A DNA stretch of 64,000 nucleotides, taken from Thiohalocapsa sp. ML1 (GTDB lineage: Bacteria; Pseudomonadota; Gammaproteobacteria; Chromatiales; Chromatiaceae). This document shows, piece by piece, positions 33,000 through 41,093 of this stretch. The stretch covers positions 62,001-126,000 of the forward strand of contig NZ_JABX01000010.1 of NCBI RefSeq assembly GCF_001469165.1, read 5' to 3'. The notes under the pieces were generated by a model, which did not search any database, had not been told where the DNA came from, and saw nothing but the letters and a program-made list of their open reading frames with translations. Each line of letters starts with the position of its first letter. Position 1 is the first letter of the stretch. A program made the position numbers and the translations under genes.

Positions 33000-33083
33000 C
33001 GTTGTCGTTGTCGTTGTCGTTGTCGTAATCGTCCATCGAACCGCGCACGATGCCGACAACGACAACGACAACGACAACGACGC
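33000..33083. repeat. GTTGTC / GACAAC hexamer inverted array
   Basis: A 26-nt arm of GTTGTC repeats (33000-33025) is followed by a 28-nt loop and a perfect 26-nt reverse-complement arm of GACAAC repeats (33054-33079). It forms a potential perfect hairpin between the L,D-transpeptidase and DUF29 genes. This is the same inverted-arm layout as the heptamer arrays, but with a hexamer unit. Confidence 0.9.
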
Positions 33084-33240
33084 GAGAATAGTCTTGCGGT
33101 CCGCCAGACGCGTGCACCGCCGCAACGCCAGCAGCCCCGATCCGGCGACATGCGCCCGCGCGAATCCACGCTGCGACAGTGAACCGAATACGCTAGACTC
33201 CGGCCAATGCCCAATCCGCCCACATTGGCCATGCCCCGCC

Positions 33241-33711
33241 ATGCAGCCCGACTACCGCGTCGCCGACCACGCAGGCAATCCTGCAACGCTCTACGACACC
33301 GACATCATCGCCTGGGCCAACCGGCAAGCCGCGCTGCTGCGTGCCGGGCGCTTCACTGAGCTGGACATTGAGCACGTCGCCGACGAGATCGAGGACGTGG
33401 CCCGAAGCGAGCAGCGCGAGCTCGGCAGCCGCATGGCCGTGCTGCTGGCGCATCTCATCAAGTGGCGGCACCAACCCGAGCGGCGCGGCCGGAGCTGGCA
33501 GCTCACCATCCGCAACCAGCGCCACGGCATCGAACGGCGACTTGCGCGAACCCCAAGCCTGAAGCACAGCCTGTGCGACCCGGACTGGTGGGCAGACGCC
33601 TGGGCCGACGCCTTCGGCCTGGCGTTCAAAGAGACGGGGCTCGATGACCTCCCCGAGTCCTGCCCCTGGCCGACCGAGCAGATCCTAAACCCCGACTGGC
33701 TGCCGGACTGA
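33241..33711 (+). CDS. DUF29-family protein
   Basis: A 156-residue protein beginning DYRVADHAGNPATLYDTDIIAWANRQAALL, with IEHVADEIEDVARSEQRELG and LAHLIKWRHQPERRG. This is the DUF29 layout, a small helical family abundant in cyanobacteria and some Chromatiales. The frame is open about 49 codons further upstream without conservation. The ATG at 33241 gives the family N-terminus. Function is unknown. It ends 126 bp before the sigma-54 site of nifV. Confidence 0.85.
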   Translation: MQPDYRVADHAGNPATLYDTDIIAWANRQAALLRAGRFTELDIEHVADEIEDVARSEQRELGSRMAVLLAHLIKWRHQPERRGRSWQLTIRNQRHGIERRLARTPSLKHSLCDPDWWADAWADAFGLAFKETGLDDLPESCPWPTEQILNPDWLPD

Positions 33712-33837
33712 CCCACGGCGCGGCGCCGCGCGCCGCGTCGCATCCGCGACAAGCGCCCGTCGGCGGCTGTCGCAAAGCCCGCAGCGACGCCGCCCAGGCC
33801 CGCCCCAACCGGCTGATGACAAAAGCATCTACAGCTC

Positions 33838-33853
33838 TGGCCCGGGTTTTGCT
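33838..33853 (+). promoter_or_regulatory. Sigma-54 promoter upstream of nifV
   Basis: TGGCCCGGGTTTTGCT matches the -24/-12 pattern (TGG, then TTGC at correct spacing). It lies 35 bp upstream of the nifV ATG. A near-NifA site, TGT-N10-GCA (one mismatch), starts at 33768, about 70 bp upstream. The 177-bp gap holds nothing else. Confidence 0.65.
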
Positions 33854-33888
33854 TTAGCCATCTGCAACACCTCCGTGGAGCACGGCCG

Positions 33889-35094
33889 ATGCAGATCCCG
33901 GGCAACCCCGCCAGCCGCACGCCGGCGACCGTCACCATCAACGACACCACGCTGCGCGACGGCGAGCAGTCCGCCGGCGTCGCCTTTTCGCTGGAAGAAA
34001 AGCTCGCCATCGCCCGCGGGCTCGACGCGCTCGGCGTGCCGGAGCTGGAAGTCGGCATCCCGGCCATGGGCGACGACGAGCGCGACGCCATCCGTGCCAC
34101 CGCGGCGCTTGGGCTCAACGCGCGGCTCATGGTCTGGGCGCGCATGCTGCCGGCGGACATCGCGCTGTGCCGGGGCCTGGGCGTGCACACGGTGGACCTG
34201 TCCATGCCGGTGTCGGATCAGCAGATCGCGCGCAAGCTCGGCCGCGACCGCCCCTGGGTGCTCGCGCAGATCGCGCGGCTGGTGCCGACGGCGCTAGACC
34301 TCGGGCTCGGCGTCTGCGTCGGCATGGAGGACGCATCCCGCGCCGACCCCGTGTTTCTGCGCCAGGTGGCCCAGGCCGCGCAGGCCGCCGGTGCGCGGCG
34401 GGTGCGCTTCGCGGACACCGTCGGCCTGCTCGACCCCTTCGCCACCTGCGAGCGCATCGCGGACCTGCGCGCCGCCTGCGATTGCGAGATCGAGATGCAC
34501 GCCCACGACGATCTCGGACTCGCCACCGCCAACACCCTCGCCGCCGTGCGCGGCGGCGCAACGCACGTGAACACCACCGTCCACGGCTTGGGCGAGCGCG
34601 CCGGCAACGCCGCGCTGGAAGAGGTCGTCATGGGCCTCAAGCACCTGCACCACGTCGCCACCGGCGTGGACCTCACCCGCTTCGAGGCGCTGTCCAAGCT
34701 CGTCGCCACGGCCTCCGGCCACCCCGTCGCCTGGCATAAGAGCCTGGTCGGCGACGGTGCCTTCACCCACGAGGCGGGTATCCACGTGGACGGCCTGCTG
34801 AAGGACCCGCGCAACTACCAGGGCATCGACCCCGCCGAGGTCGGCCGCCGGCACCGCATGGTGCTCGGCAAGCACTCCGGGCGCCATGCCGTGCAGATGG
34901 CCTACGCCGAAGCGCTCGCGACGACCATCGACGACGCCCAGGCCGAGCAGTTGCTGCCGCTGGTGCGCCGCTTCGTCACCGCCACCAAGCACGCGCCGGA
35001 GGGCGCGGACCTGCGCCGGTTCCTGGACGAGCTCGGCGGCGCTCGGGCCGCTGTGCCCGCGAGCGTGCTGCCGCTGCTGGCGGACGTCGCCTGA
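33889..35094 (+). CDS. nifV: Homocitrate synthase NifV
   Basis: A 401-residue DRE-TIM metallolyase. VTINDTTLRDGEQSAGVAF carries the catalytic RDGEQ motif, EMHAHDDLGLATANTLAAV holds the metal-binding His pair, and GGATHVNTTVHGLGERAGNA and GKHSGRHAVQMAY follow. It condenses acetyl-CoA with 2-oxoglutarate to homocitrate, the organic ligand of FeMo-cofactor. Length and lack of a long regulatory C-terminus distinguish it from 2-isopropylmalate synthase. It is preceded by a sigma-54 site and followed by a TPR gene and nifWZM. Confidence 0.95.
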   Translation: MQIPGNPASRTPATVTINDTTLRDGEQSAGVAFSLEEKLAIARGLDALGVPELEVGIPAMGDDERDAIRATAALGLNARLMVWARMLPADIALCRGLGVHTVDLSMPVSDQQIARKLGRDRPWVLAQIARLVPTALDLGLGVCVGMEDASRADPVFLRQVAQAAQAAGARRVRFADTVGLLDPFATCERIADLRAACDCEIEMHAHDDLGLATANTLAAVRGGATHVNTTVHGLGERAGNAALEEVVMGLKHLHHVATGVDLTRFEALSKLVATASGHPVAWHKSLVGDGAFTHEAGIHVDGLLKDPRNYQGIDPAEVGRRHRMVLGKHSGRHAVQMAYAEALATTIDDAQAEQLLPLVRRFVTATKHAPEGADLRRFLDELGGARAAVPASVLPLLADVA

Positions 35095-35140
35095 ACCCGG
35101 CCTGAACCCGGACCTGATCCCGCTTACCCGGAGCCGCGCC

Positions 35141-35686
35141 ATGGACCTGTTGGACTTCAGCGTCAATGAGATGTACTTCGACCGCCCGCTGCCGCCGGCG
35201 GTCTCCCGCCTCATCGACGCCGCCTCGGCGCGCTACGGCGAGGACTGCGACGACGCCGAGCGCTGTCTGCTGCGCGCGCAGTTGCTCGCGCCGGACAACC
35301 TGACCGTGCTGGTCGCGCTCTATCGCTTCTATTTCTACCGCCAACGCTATGCCGAGACGCTCGCCGTCGCGGACCGCTGCATCGTCATCGCCGCCGACGA
35401 GCTCGGCATCCCGACGGACTGGCAGGCGCTCGGCGCCGCGGAGCTTAGCCACGCCGTGGGTCAGTCCATGACCCTGACCCGCTTCCTGCTGCTGGCGCTG
35501 AAGGGCGCGGGCTATGTGCTGATGCGCATGGACCGGCCCGCCGACGCGCTCGCGCGGCTGGAGCGCATCGCCGACTTCGACGAGCGCGACCGGCTCGGCC
35601 TGTCCGAGCTCTTGAGCTGGGCGCGCAATGCCGCCCGGCGCGACGAGGTCCGCGCCCTGGGCGACAACGTGAGATTCATCCATTAA
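35141..35686 (+). CDS. TPR-like protein in the nif cluster
   Basis: A 181-residue helical protein: MDLLDFSVNEMYFDRPLPPA, then YGEDCDDAERCLLRAQLLAP and NLTVLVALYRFYFYRQRYAE, which look like tetratricopeptide repeats. GGAG lies upstream of the ATG. It starts 47 bp after nifV and precedes nifW, so it is probably a nitrogenase maturation accessory. The name and exact role are not established. Similar short TPR proteins appear beside nifV/nifW in other diazotrophs. Confidence 0.75.
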   Translation: MDLLDFSVNEMYFDRPLPPAVSRLIDAASARYGEDCDDAERCLLRAQLLAPDNLTVLVALYRFYFYRQRYAETLAVADRCIVIAADELGIPTDWQALGAAELSHAVGQSMTLTRFLLLALKGAGYVLMRMDRPADALARLERIADFDERDRLGLSELLSWARNAARRDEVRALGDNVRFIH

Positions 35687-35710
35687 CCTCGTTCTCGGCA
35701 CCAACCGCAC

Positions 35711-35870
35711 CTAGATTGCTTGACGGCGCCGAATGCTTGCAGATGAGTCAAGTTTCACGACGACAAGGCGCTTGCAGGCGAAAGGGCCGGGGGCCGAGGG
35801 CCAAGGGAGCCCGCCTCGGCCTTGCGACACGGCCCACCTGCCCTTGTCGGCCTGAGGTTCCGCCGCGCAG
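35711..35870 (+). repeat. Composite CTAG/heptamer element, copy inside nif cluster
   Basis: Starts CTAGATTGCTTGACGGCGCC, has the stem partner AGTCAAGTTTCACGA, then GGCGCTTGCAGGCGAAAGGG, two to three GGCCGAG/GGCCAAG units, one CCTCGGC, and the tail CCTTGTCGGCCTGAGG. The CTTGAC/GTCAAG stem is intact. It interrupts the interval between the TPR gene and nifW, which would otherwise be a tight operon. The tail is diverged from the 26-kb and 58-kb copies. Confidence 0.8.
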
Positions 35871-35912
35871 GGACTTGCCACGCACACGCTTAGCCACCAA
35901 CCGGAGTCCGCC

Positions 35913-36305
35913 ATGCCCGCCATCACCGACACCCTGCCGCCAGTCCCGGAGGACTTCGAGGACGCCCTTGAGGAGCTGGAAAGCGCCGAGGACTTTCTGA
36001 CCTTCTTCGGCGTGCCCTTCGACGCGCCCGTCGTGCACGTCAACCGGCTGCACATCCTCCAGCGCTTTCACGACTATCTGAACGCCGCGGTGGACATGCC
36101 CACCGAGGCCGAACCCCGCTACCTGGCCTATGGCGCGCTGTTAGCCCGGGCCTACCAGGACTTCGTCGCGTCCGACGCCCGCACCGAAAAGGTCTTTGCG
36201 GTGTTCCGCATGCATGAGCCGCGCACGGTCAACGTCGGCCTGGACGAGCTCTTGGGCTCCCAGGCCCAGATCGCCACGAAGCCCGCCGCCGATCATGCGT
36301 CCTGA
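35913..36305 (+). CDS. nifW: Nitrogenase-stabilizing/protective protein NifW
   Basis: A 130-residue NifW: ELESAEDFLTFFGVPFD, HVNRLHILQRFHDYL and LLARAYQDFVASDARTEKVF are the family's conserved blocks. NifW associates with MoFe protein and is thought to aid cofactor maturation and oxygen protection. Its 3' end overlaps the nifZ start by 11 bases, which implies coupled translation. A repeat element separates it from the preceding TPR gene. Confidence 0.95.
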   Translation: MPAITDTLPPVPEDFEDALEELESAEDFLTFFGVPFDAPVVHVNRLHILQRFHDYLNAAVDMPTEAEPRYLAYGALLARAYQDFVASDARTEKVFAVFRMHEPRTVNVGLDELLGSQAQIATKPAADHAS

Positions 36306-36798
36306 GTTCGACTTCGGCGCCGAGGTGCGCGTGCTGCGCAACGTGCGCAACGACGGCACCTTTCCGGGCGAGCCCACCGGTGCCCTGTTGATCCGCCGCG
36401 GCAGCACCGGCTTCGTGCGCGATATCGGCACCTTCCTGCAGGACCAGATCATCTACAGCGTGCACTTCCTGGAGCAGGGCCGCGTCGTCGGCTGCCGCGA
36501 AGAGGAGCTCCAACCCGCCGAGGCGCCCTGGACGCCGAGCCTGTTCGAGGGCCGCGAGAAGGTCGCGGCTCGCATCGCGCTCGGTGCTGGCGGCCGGGTG
36601 CTGGTGCCGGCCGGCACCGTCGGCGAGGTCGCCCGAGTGCTGCGCGGCGAGCCGCTCGCCGACGGCAGCCCCGGCGACGTCGCCTACTACGTGGACTTTC
36701 CGGGCTGCAACACGCTGCAGGTGCCGGAATCCGCCCTCGAAGCCGCGACCGAGCAACAGCCACCGCCCGCCGACCGGGCGCCGGAGGACGCAGCATGA
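36295..36798 (+). CDS. nifZ: Nitrogen fixation protein NifZ
   Basis: A 167-residue protein. FDFGAEVRVLRNVRNDGTFP, RRGSTGFVRDIGTFLQDQ and IYSVHFLEQGRVVGCREEEL match NifZ, which helps form the second P-cluster of MoFe protein. The C-terminal half (GGRVLVPAGTVGEVARVL and YYVDFPGC) is a second SH3-like unit. The ATG at 36295 lies inside the end of nifW; the stop overlaps nifM by four bases. Confidence 0.92.
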   Translation: MRPEFDFGAEVRVLRNVRNDGTFPGEPTGALLIRRGSTGFVRDIGTFLQDQIIYSVHFLEQGRVVGCREEELQPAEAPWTPSLFEGREKVAARIALGAGGRVLVPAGTVGEVARVLRGEPLADGSPGDVAYYVDFPGCNTLQVPESALEAATEQQPPPADRAPEDAA

Positions 36799-37703
36799 GC
36801 CTGACCGCCGCGCTGACCTTGCCGCCATCCGCACCCGACACCGACGCCGCCGCCCATCGCTACCACCTGCTGCGCGCCGCGACGGAGCGCTTCAAGTGCA
36901 ACGTTCCGGCCCTTGACGCGGAGCAGCGCGCTGAGGCCGAGGCGCTGTCGGCGAAGACCCTGGCGCTGGAAAACCTGGTGCTCGCGGCGCCGGAAGCCGC
37001 CAAGGTGCAGATCCCGGACGCCACCGTCGAGCGGAGCTTTCGCGAGATCGCGGGGCGCTTCGATGATCCCGCCGAGCTCAACGCCGACCTGGCTCGCAAC
37101 GGCCTCGACGCCGCGGCACTCAAGCTCGCGCTGCGCCGGGAGCTGACCTTCGATGCCGTGATGCACCACGTCGGCGCCCGCCACGCCGCGGTCACCGACA
37201 CCGACGCGCGGCTCTTCTACGAGCTCCACCACGAGCGCTTCTCGACGCCCGAGCGCCGCGCCGCCCGGCATATCCTCATCACGGTCAACGACGACTACGC
37301 CGAAAACTCCCGCGAGGCCGCTCAAGCAAAGGTCGCCACGTTGGTCACGAAGCTCCGCGACGGCGCCACCGAGAACCTGGTGCAGCGCTTCGCCAAGCTC
37401 GCCCGCCGCCACTCCGAGTGCCCGACCGCCATGCAGGACGGCAAGCTCGGCGACATCGTCCGCGGCCAGCTCTATCCGGAGGTGGACGCGGCGCTGTTCG
37501 CACTGCCCGCAGGCGGCGTCAGCGAGCCCGTCTGCTCCGAGATCGGCTTCCACATCCTGCTCTGCGAGCGCATCGACGCCGCGCACCCCCTGCCCTTCGC
37601 GCAGGTTGGCGAGCGTATTCGAACCGCCCTCACGCAGCGCCGGCAGCGGGAAGCCCAGCGCGCCTGGCTGGATGCGCTGCGCGAGCGCCAAGCGATGGCC
37701 TGA
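36795..37703 (+). CDS. nifM: NifM peptidyl-prolyl isomerase
   Basis: A 302-residue parvulin-type protein. An N-terminal helical region (about 20-150) is followed by the rotamase domain (RRAARHILITVNDDYAE, LARRHSECPTAMQDGKLGD and VSEPVCSEIGFHILLCERID). NifM is needed for maturation of the nitrogenase iron protein NifH. It overlaps nifZ by four bases (ATGA) and closes the nifW-nifZ-nifM set. Immediately after its stop an antitoxin remnant begins. Confidence 0.93.
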   Translation: MSLTAALTLPPSAPDTDAAAHRYHLLRAATERFKCNVPALDAEQRAEAEALSAKTLALENLVLAAPEAAKVQIPDATVERSFREIAGRFDDPAELNADLARNGLDAAALKLALRRELTFDAVMHHVGARHAAVTDTDARLFYELHHERFSTPERRAARHILITVNDDYAENSREAAQAKVATLVTKLRDGATENLVQRFAKLARRHSECPTAMQDGKLGDIVRGQLYPEVDAALFALPAGGVSEPVCSEIGFHILLCERIDAAHPLPFAQVGERIRTALTQRRQREAQRAWLDALRERQAMA

Positions 37704-37707
37704 GCCA

Positions 37708-37812
37708 GGTGTCGTCTCCGAAATCCTGTCCAGCAAGCGCAGCCTCAACGCGCGCCAGTGCCGGGCCTTGGCGGATCGGTTCGGGGTCAGTGCGGAAAGC
37801 TTCCTGCCTTGA
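37708..37812 (+). pseudogene. Truncated HigA/XRE-type antitoxin remnant
   Basis: Just after the nifM stop, another frame reads PGVVSEILSSKRSLNARQCR then ALADRFGVSAESFLP and a stop. This is the C-terminal part of the helix-turn-helix found in antitoxins of the HigA type (VSEILSGKR-LNxRQIRALAxRF-VSP). The N-terminal half and any toxin are absent, and upstream residues in that frame are nifM shadow. A deletion or insertion event next to nifM probably left it. Confidence 0.6.
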
Positions 37813-37824
37813 CCACCGAGCCCG

Positions 37825-38751
37825 TCACTCCATCCGCTGCTGCACCACCCTCACCGCCGTCGACCCCGGCAGCATCGGCCGCCCGCAAACGCCGAGATAG
37901 GCCCGCGTCAGCGCGGCACCCAGCAGCAGCAGCAGGGCCGAGAAGTAGACCCACATCAGCACCACCAGCAGCGAGGCCGCGGCGCCGTAGGCGGACGCGA
38001 TCGCGGTGCTGGACAGAAAGGCCGCAATGCCGTAGCGCCCCGCCGTCAGCATCAGCGCGGTGACCAGCGCGCCCGGCAGCACGTCGCGCCAGCTAACCAG
38101 TACGTCCGGCAACACCTTGAATACGGCTGCAACGAACAGCGTGGTGACGAGCACCGCAACGGCGCTGCGGGCGGCCCAGGACAGCACATCCAACTGCAGC
38201 GCCGGCAGCAGGCCCAAGCCCTTGACGTGGAAATAGGCCACGGCGACCTGGAGGGCGGTAATGGCGACGAAATAGAGCAGGAAGCCGAGGCCGATGAGCA
38301 GCACCACCAGCAGCGCCAGCAGCCGCGTCTTGGCGAACCGCCCGAGCGGCGTGAACCTGCTGCGCCCGGGCGCGGGCCGCACGCCCCAGAGCAGGTTGAG
38401 CGAATAGCGCAGTTGGCCGAACACCGTCGTCGCGCCGATCAGCAGTGCGCCAACGCCGACCATGGTGGGCAGCAGCCCGGCCTCGTCGATACGCGATGCC
38501 AGAATGGCCTGCTCCACGAATATGGCGGCATCGGTGCCCATGGCGCCCTTCAACTGCGCGACGACTTGGCCCTGCGCCGCACCCTCGCCGAGCACGACGC
38601 CGATGACCGTGACGGCGATGATCAAGGTGGGCGCCAGCGAAAAGAGCGTGAAGAAGGCGAGCGCACCAGCATGCAGAAAGGCGTTGTGCTCCAGCCACAG
38701 GCCAACGCCGGTGCGGATGATCAACCATGCGCGCTGAATGGGCTTGTACAC
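37825..38751 (-). CDS. YihY/BrkB-family inner-membrane protein
   Basis: A 308-residue protein with about six transmembrane helices. ALAFFTLFSLAPTLIIAVTV, the loop FGQLRYSLNLLWGVRP and AAFLSSTAIASAYGAAASLL are family hallmarks. YihY-type proteins were once annotated as ribonuclease BN but are membrane proteins of uncertain transport function. It converges with the nif side and lies 25 bp downstream of the transporter gene on the same strand. Confidence 0.92.
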   Translation of the reverse strand: MYKPIQRAWLIIRTGVGLWLEHNAFLHAGALAFFTLFSLAPTLIIAVTVIGVVLGEGAAQGQVVAQLKGAMGTDAAIFVEQAILASRIDEAGLLPTMVGVGALLIGATTVFGQLRYSLNLLWGVRPAPGRSRFTPLGRFAKTRLLALLVVLLIGLGFLLYFVAITALQVAVAYFHVKGLGLLPALQLDVLSWAARSAVAVLVTTLFVAAVFKVLPDVLVSWRDVLPGALVTALMLTAGRYGIAAFLSSTAIASAYGAAASLLVVLMWVYFSALLLLLGAALTRAYLGVCGRPMLPGSTAVRVVQQRME

Positions 38752-38776
38752 CTTGGCATCAGCCGGCGGCGGGCGG

Positions 38777-40624
38777 CTATGGAGACAGCGCCGGATACAA
38801 CGGCAACAGCCAGGGCACCAGCGCGACGCTCATGGCCCCGATAATCAATGTCAGCGGCAGGCCGATGCGAATGAAGTCCACGAGCCGGTAATTGCCGGCC
38901 GTCGTCACCAAGGTATTCACCGGCGAGACCGGGGTCATGAAGGCGGCGGAGGCCGCCAGCGCGACGATCATCGCGAACGGATAGGGCGAGGCTTGCAGCT
39001 CCTCCGCAACGGCCAGGGCCAGCGGAATCAGCAGCACCGCATTGGCGGTGTTGACGATGAACATGCCGAGCAGCACGGTGATGGCGAACAGCACCGTCAA
39101 GATCAAGTGCTCGCTACTGTTGCCGAGCACGCCGACGAGAAAGTCCGCCGCGATGTCCACACCGCCGGTGCGATCGAGCGCCAGCGCAAAGGGCATCATG
39201 CCGACGATCATGATCAGGCTCTTCATCTGGATGGAACGATAGGCGCCATCGAGGTCGATGCAGCGAAACAGGCCCATCAGCAGACAGCCGATGAGCGCGG
39301 CCTGCACGTTGGGCACGATGCCGGTGGCCATCAGCACGATGACGACGACGAGCGTGAAGACCGCGTAGGGCGCACGCTTGGCCGCGGGCAGGTACTCGTC
39401 GAACTCCCGCGGCAGGTTCAGTAGCACCAAGTCCTGACCGCCCTTCTGCAACCGCCGGATGGCCCGCCACGGCCCGGCGAGCAACAGCGTGTCGCCGGCC
39501 TTCAGCACCTTCTCGCGCAGATGATGGGGCGCAAGCACGCCGCGGCGCCGGCGCATGCCCACCAGTGCCAGCTCGGACTGGGCCGCGGCCTCCGCCTCGG
39601 CGACGGTCTTGCCGACAAAGGCGGACTGGTACGGCAGCATGACCTCCACCAGACCAACGTCCTGCGCCCGGCCGGTGTAATAGGAGCCCGCGCGCGCCAG
39701 GCGCTCGACGCCGTACTCCCGGCACAGCGCCTCGACATCGGCGCTGTCGTCGTCCATATCGACCAGCAGCACGTCGCCGGCGGCAAGCACAGTGTCGTCG
39801 CTGCGCGGCAGCAGGCGCCGCGCTCGGCCCACCCGCCGCTCGATGACGATGACGCGGGCGCCGATCTTGGCGGTCAGCGCCAGCTCGCCCAGCGATCGCC
39901 CGAGCAGCGGCGAGCCCGGCAGCACCCGCAAGCGGTACTCGCGCAGGCCGAGGCCATAGTGCTCCACCAGACTGTGCAGCCCCGGGCGCAGCCGTGCGGC
40001 GGCAGGGCCGGGGACATCCCGGCCGAGCCAGCGCCGGGCGAGCAGCATGTACAGCGTACCGACGATCAGAATGGGCACGCCGAAGGGCGTAAAGCTGAAG
40101 AAGCCGAAGCCATCGGCCCCGCCGCGTACCACCTCGTAGTTGATCACCAGGTTCGACGAGGTCGCCACCAGCGTCATCATGCCGCTGATCAGGGCCGCGT
40201 AGGCCATCGGCATCATCAGCGTCGCGGGCGGGATGCGGCTACGGCTCGCCATGCGCAGCACGATGGGCACGAAGATCGCCACCACGCCCGTGCTGCTCAT
40301 GAAGGCGCCCAGGAACCCCACCGCGAGCATCAACAACACCAGCAGGCGGGCGGAGCTGTCGCCGCCCCAGCCCACCAGCCGGTCGCCGATGCTGCGGGCG
40401 ACGCCGGTGCGCGCCAAGGCCTCGCCGATGACGAACATGGCGCCGATGAGCACGATGTTCGGGTTGCTAAAGCCGGCGAGGGCCTCGTTCACGGTCAGCA
40501 CGCCGGTGAAGGGCAACAGCACCAGCATGATGAGCGCCACCGCGTCCACGCGTGGCTTGTTGATCGCGAACATCACAATGGCCGCCGCGAGCAGCAGCAG
40601 CACCGTCAACAGATCGGTGGGCAT
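38777..40624 (-). CDS. SLC13-family permease with two RCK_C domains
   Basis: A 615-residue transporter. Helices at both ends (LLTVLLLLAAAIVMFAINKP; MFIVNTANAVLLIPLALAVA) flank a cytosolic insert at about 200-400 that carries two TrkA-C/RCK_C domains (LRVLPGSPLLGRSLGELAL; VMLPYQSAFVGKTVAEAEA). SASxx-like signatures (STGVVAIFVPIVL, TPVSPVNTLVTTAGNY) mark the DASS/SLC13 anion-transporter fold. In sulfur bacteria such permeases often move sulfate or dicarboxylates; the substrate here is unproven. A GGGGGA motif supports the ATG at 40624. Confidence 0.88.
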   Translation of the reverse strand: MPTDLLTVLLLLAAAIVMFAINKPRVDAVALIMLVLLPFTGVLTVNEALAGFSNPNIVLIGAMFVIGEALARTGVARSIGDRLVGWGGDSSARLLVLLMLAVGFLGAFMSSTGVVAIFVPIVLRMASRSRIPPATLMMPMAYAALISGMMTLVATSSNLVINYEVVRGGADGFGFFSFTPFGVPILIVGTLYMLLARRWLGRDVPGPAAARLRPGLHSLVEHYGLGLREYRLRVLPGSPLLGRSLGELALTAKIGARVIVIERRVGRARRLLPRSDDTVLAAGDVLLVDMDDDSADVEALCREYGVERLARAGSYYTGRAQDVGLVEVMLPYQSAFVGKTVAEAEAAAQSELALVGMRRRRGVLAPHHLREKVLKAGDTLLLAGPWRAIRRLQKGGQDLVLLNLPREFDEYLPAAKRAPYAVFTLVVVIVLMATGIVPNVQAALIGCLLMGLFRCIDLDGAYRSIQMKSLIMIVGMMPFALALDRTGGVDIAADFLVGVLGNSSEHLILTVLFAITVLLGMFIVNTANAVLLIPLALAVAEELQASPYPFAMIVALAASAAFMTPVSPVNTLVTTAGNYRLVDFIRIGLPLTLIIGAMSVALVPWLLPLYPALSP

Positions 40625-40840
40625 GGTATCCCCCGTTGACCCCGGGTGCGGGGATTGCAGCATGAACGAGGCGTGCCGCACGAACCTTTTTTCCTCGACT
40701 CAGTCCCTCCGGGTGTGCCCACTGCGCCAGACGCGTATTCTCGAAGCGAAGGCACGCCACCGGACACCCCTGCCGCCGAGTTGTCCGCTGGTATCGGCTC
40801 ATGAAGCCCGCGCCGCTCTTGGATCTCTGGCTTTACGGCT

Positions 40841-40865
40841 GCACCACAGTGGTGTAGGGTGGTGC
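40841..40865 (+). promoter_or_regulatory. Palindromic operator candidate for the RHH gene
   Basis: CACCACAGTGGTG is a near-perfect 13-bp palindrome, and a second GTGGTGC half-site follows within 25 bp, pairing with the initial GCACCAC. It lies 28-52 bp upstream of the ribbon-helix-helix gene. RHH proteins typically bind such inverted half-sites cooperatively and repress themselves. Confidence 0.55.
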
Positions 40866-40892
40866 ATCATCAACGGGCGCAAAGGGCATATC

Positions 40893-41090
40893 ATGGCGAA
40901 GACACCAAAGACCAGCGGAAACCAACGTACCGAATCAAAAACGGCTCGGGCGTCGATCAGCTTCCCGGCAGAGCTCTATGATGCGCTTGAACGTATCGCC
41001 ACGGAGAAGAAGGTATCCGTGGCGTGGGTGGTGCGCGAAGCGGTGTCTGAGTACGTGGTCGACAAAGCGCCTGCACAGGGTAGGAACTAG
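40893..41090 (+). CDS. Ribbon-helix-helix DNA-binding protein
   Basis: A 65-residue protein. ARASISFPAELYDALERIATEKKVSV is the beta-strand and first helix of a CopG/MetJ-type fold, followed by AWVVREAVSEYVVDK. It ends 3 bases before the TTG start of the methylase gene, so it is probably the transcriptional controller of the islet. A toxin partner, expected if it were an antitoxin, is not present. Confidence 0.85.
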   Translation: MAKTPKTSGNQRTESKTARASISFPAELYDALERIATEKKVSVAWVVREAVSEYVVDKAPAQGRN

Positions 41091-41093
41091 CCC

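Noticed and set aside
33768-33783. TGT-N10-GCA as a confirmed NifA site for nifV
   Set aside because: One mismatch to TGT-N10-ACA and only about 70 bp from the promoter; kept as a remark under the sigma-54 site rather than a feature.
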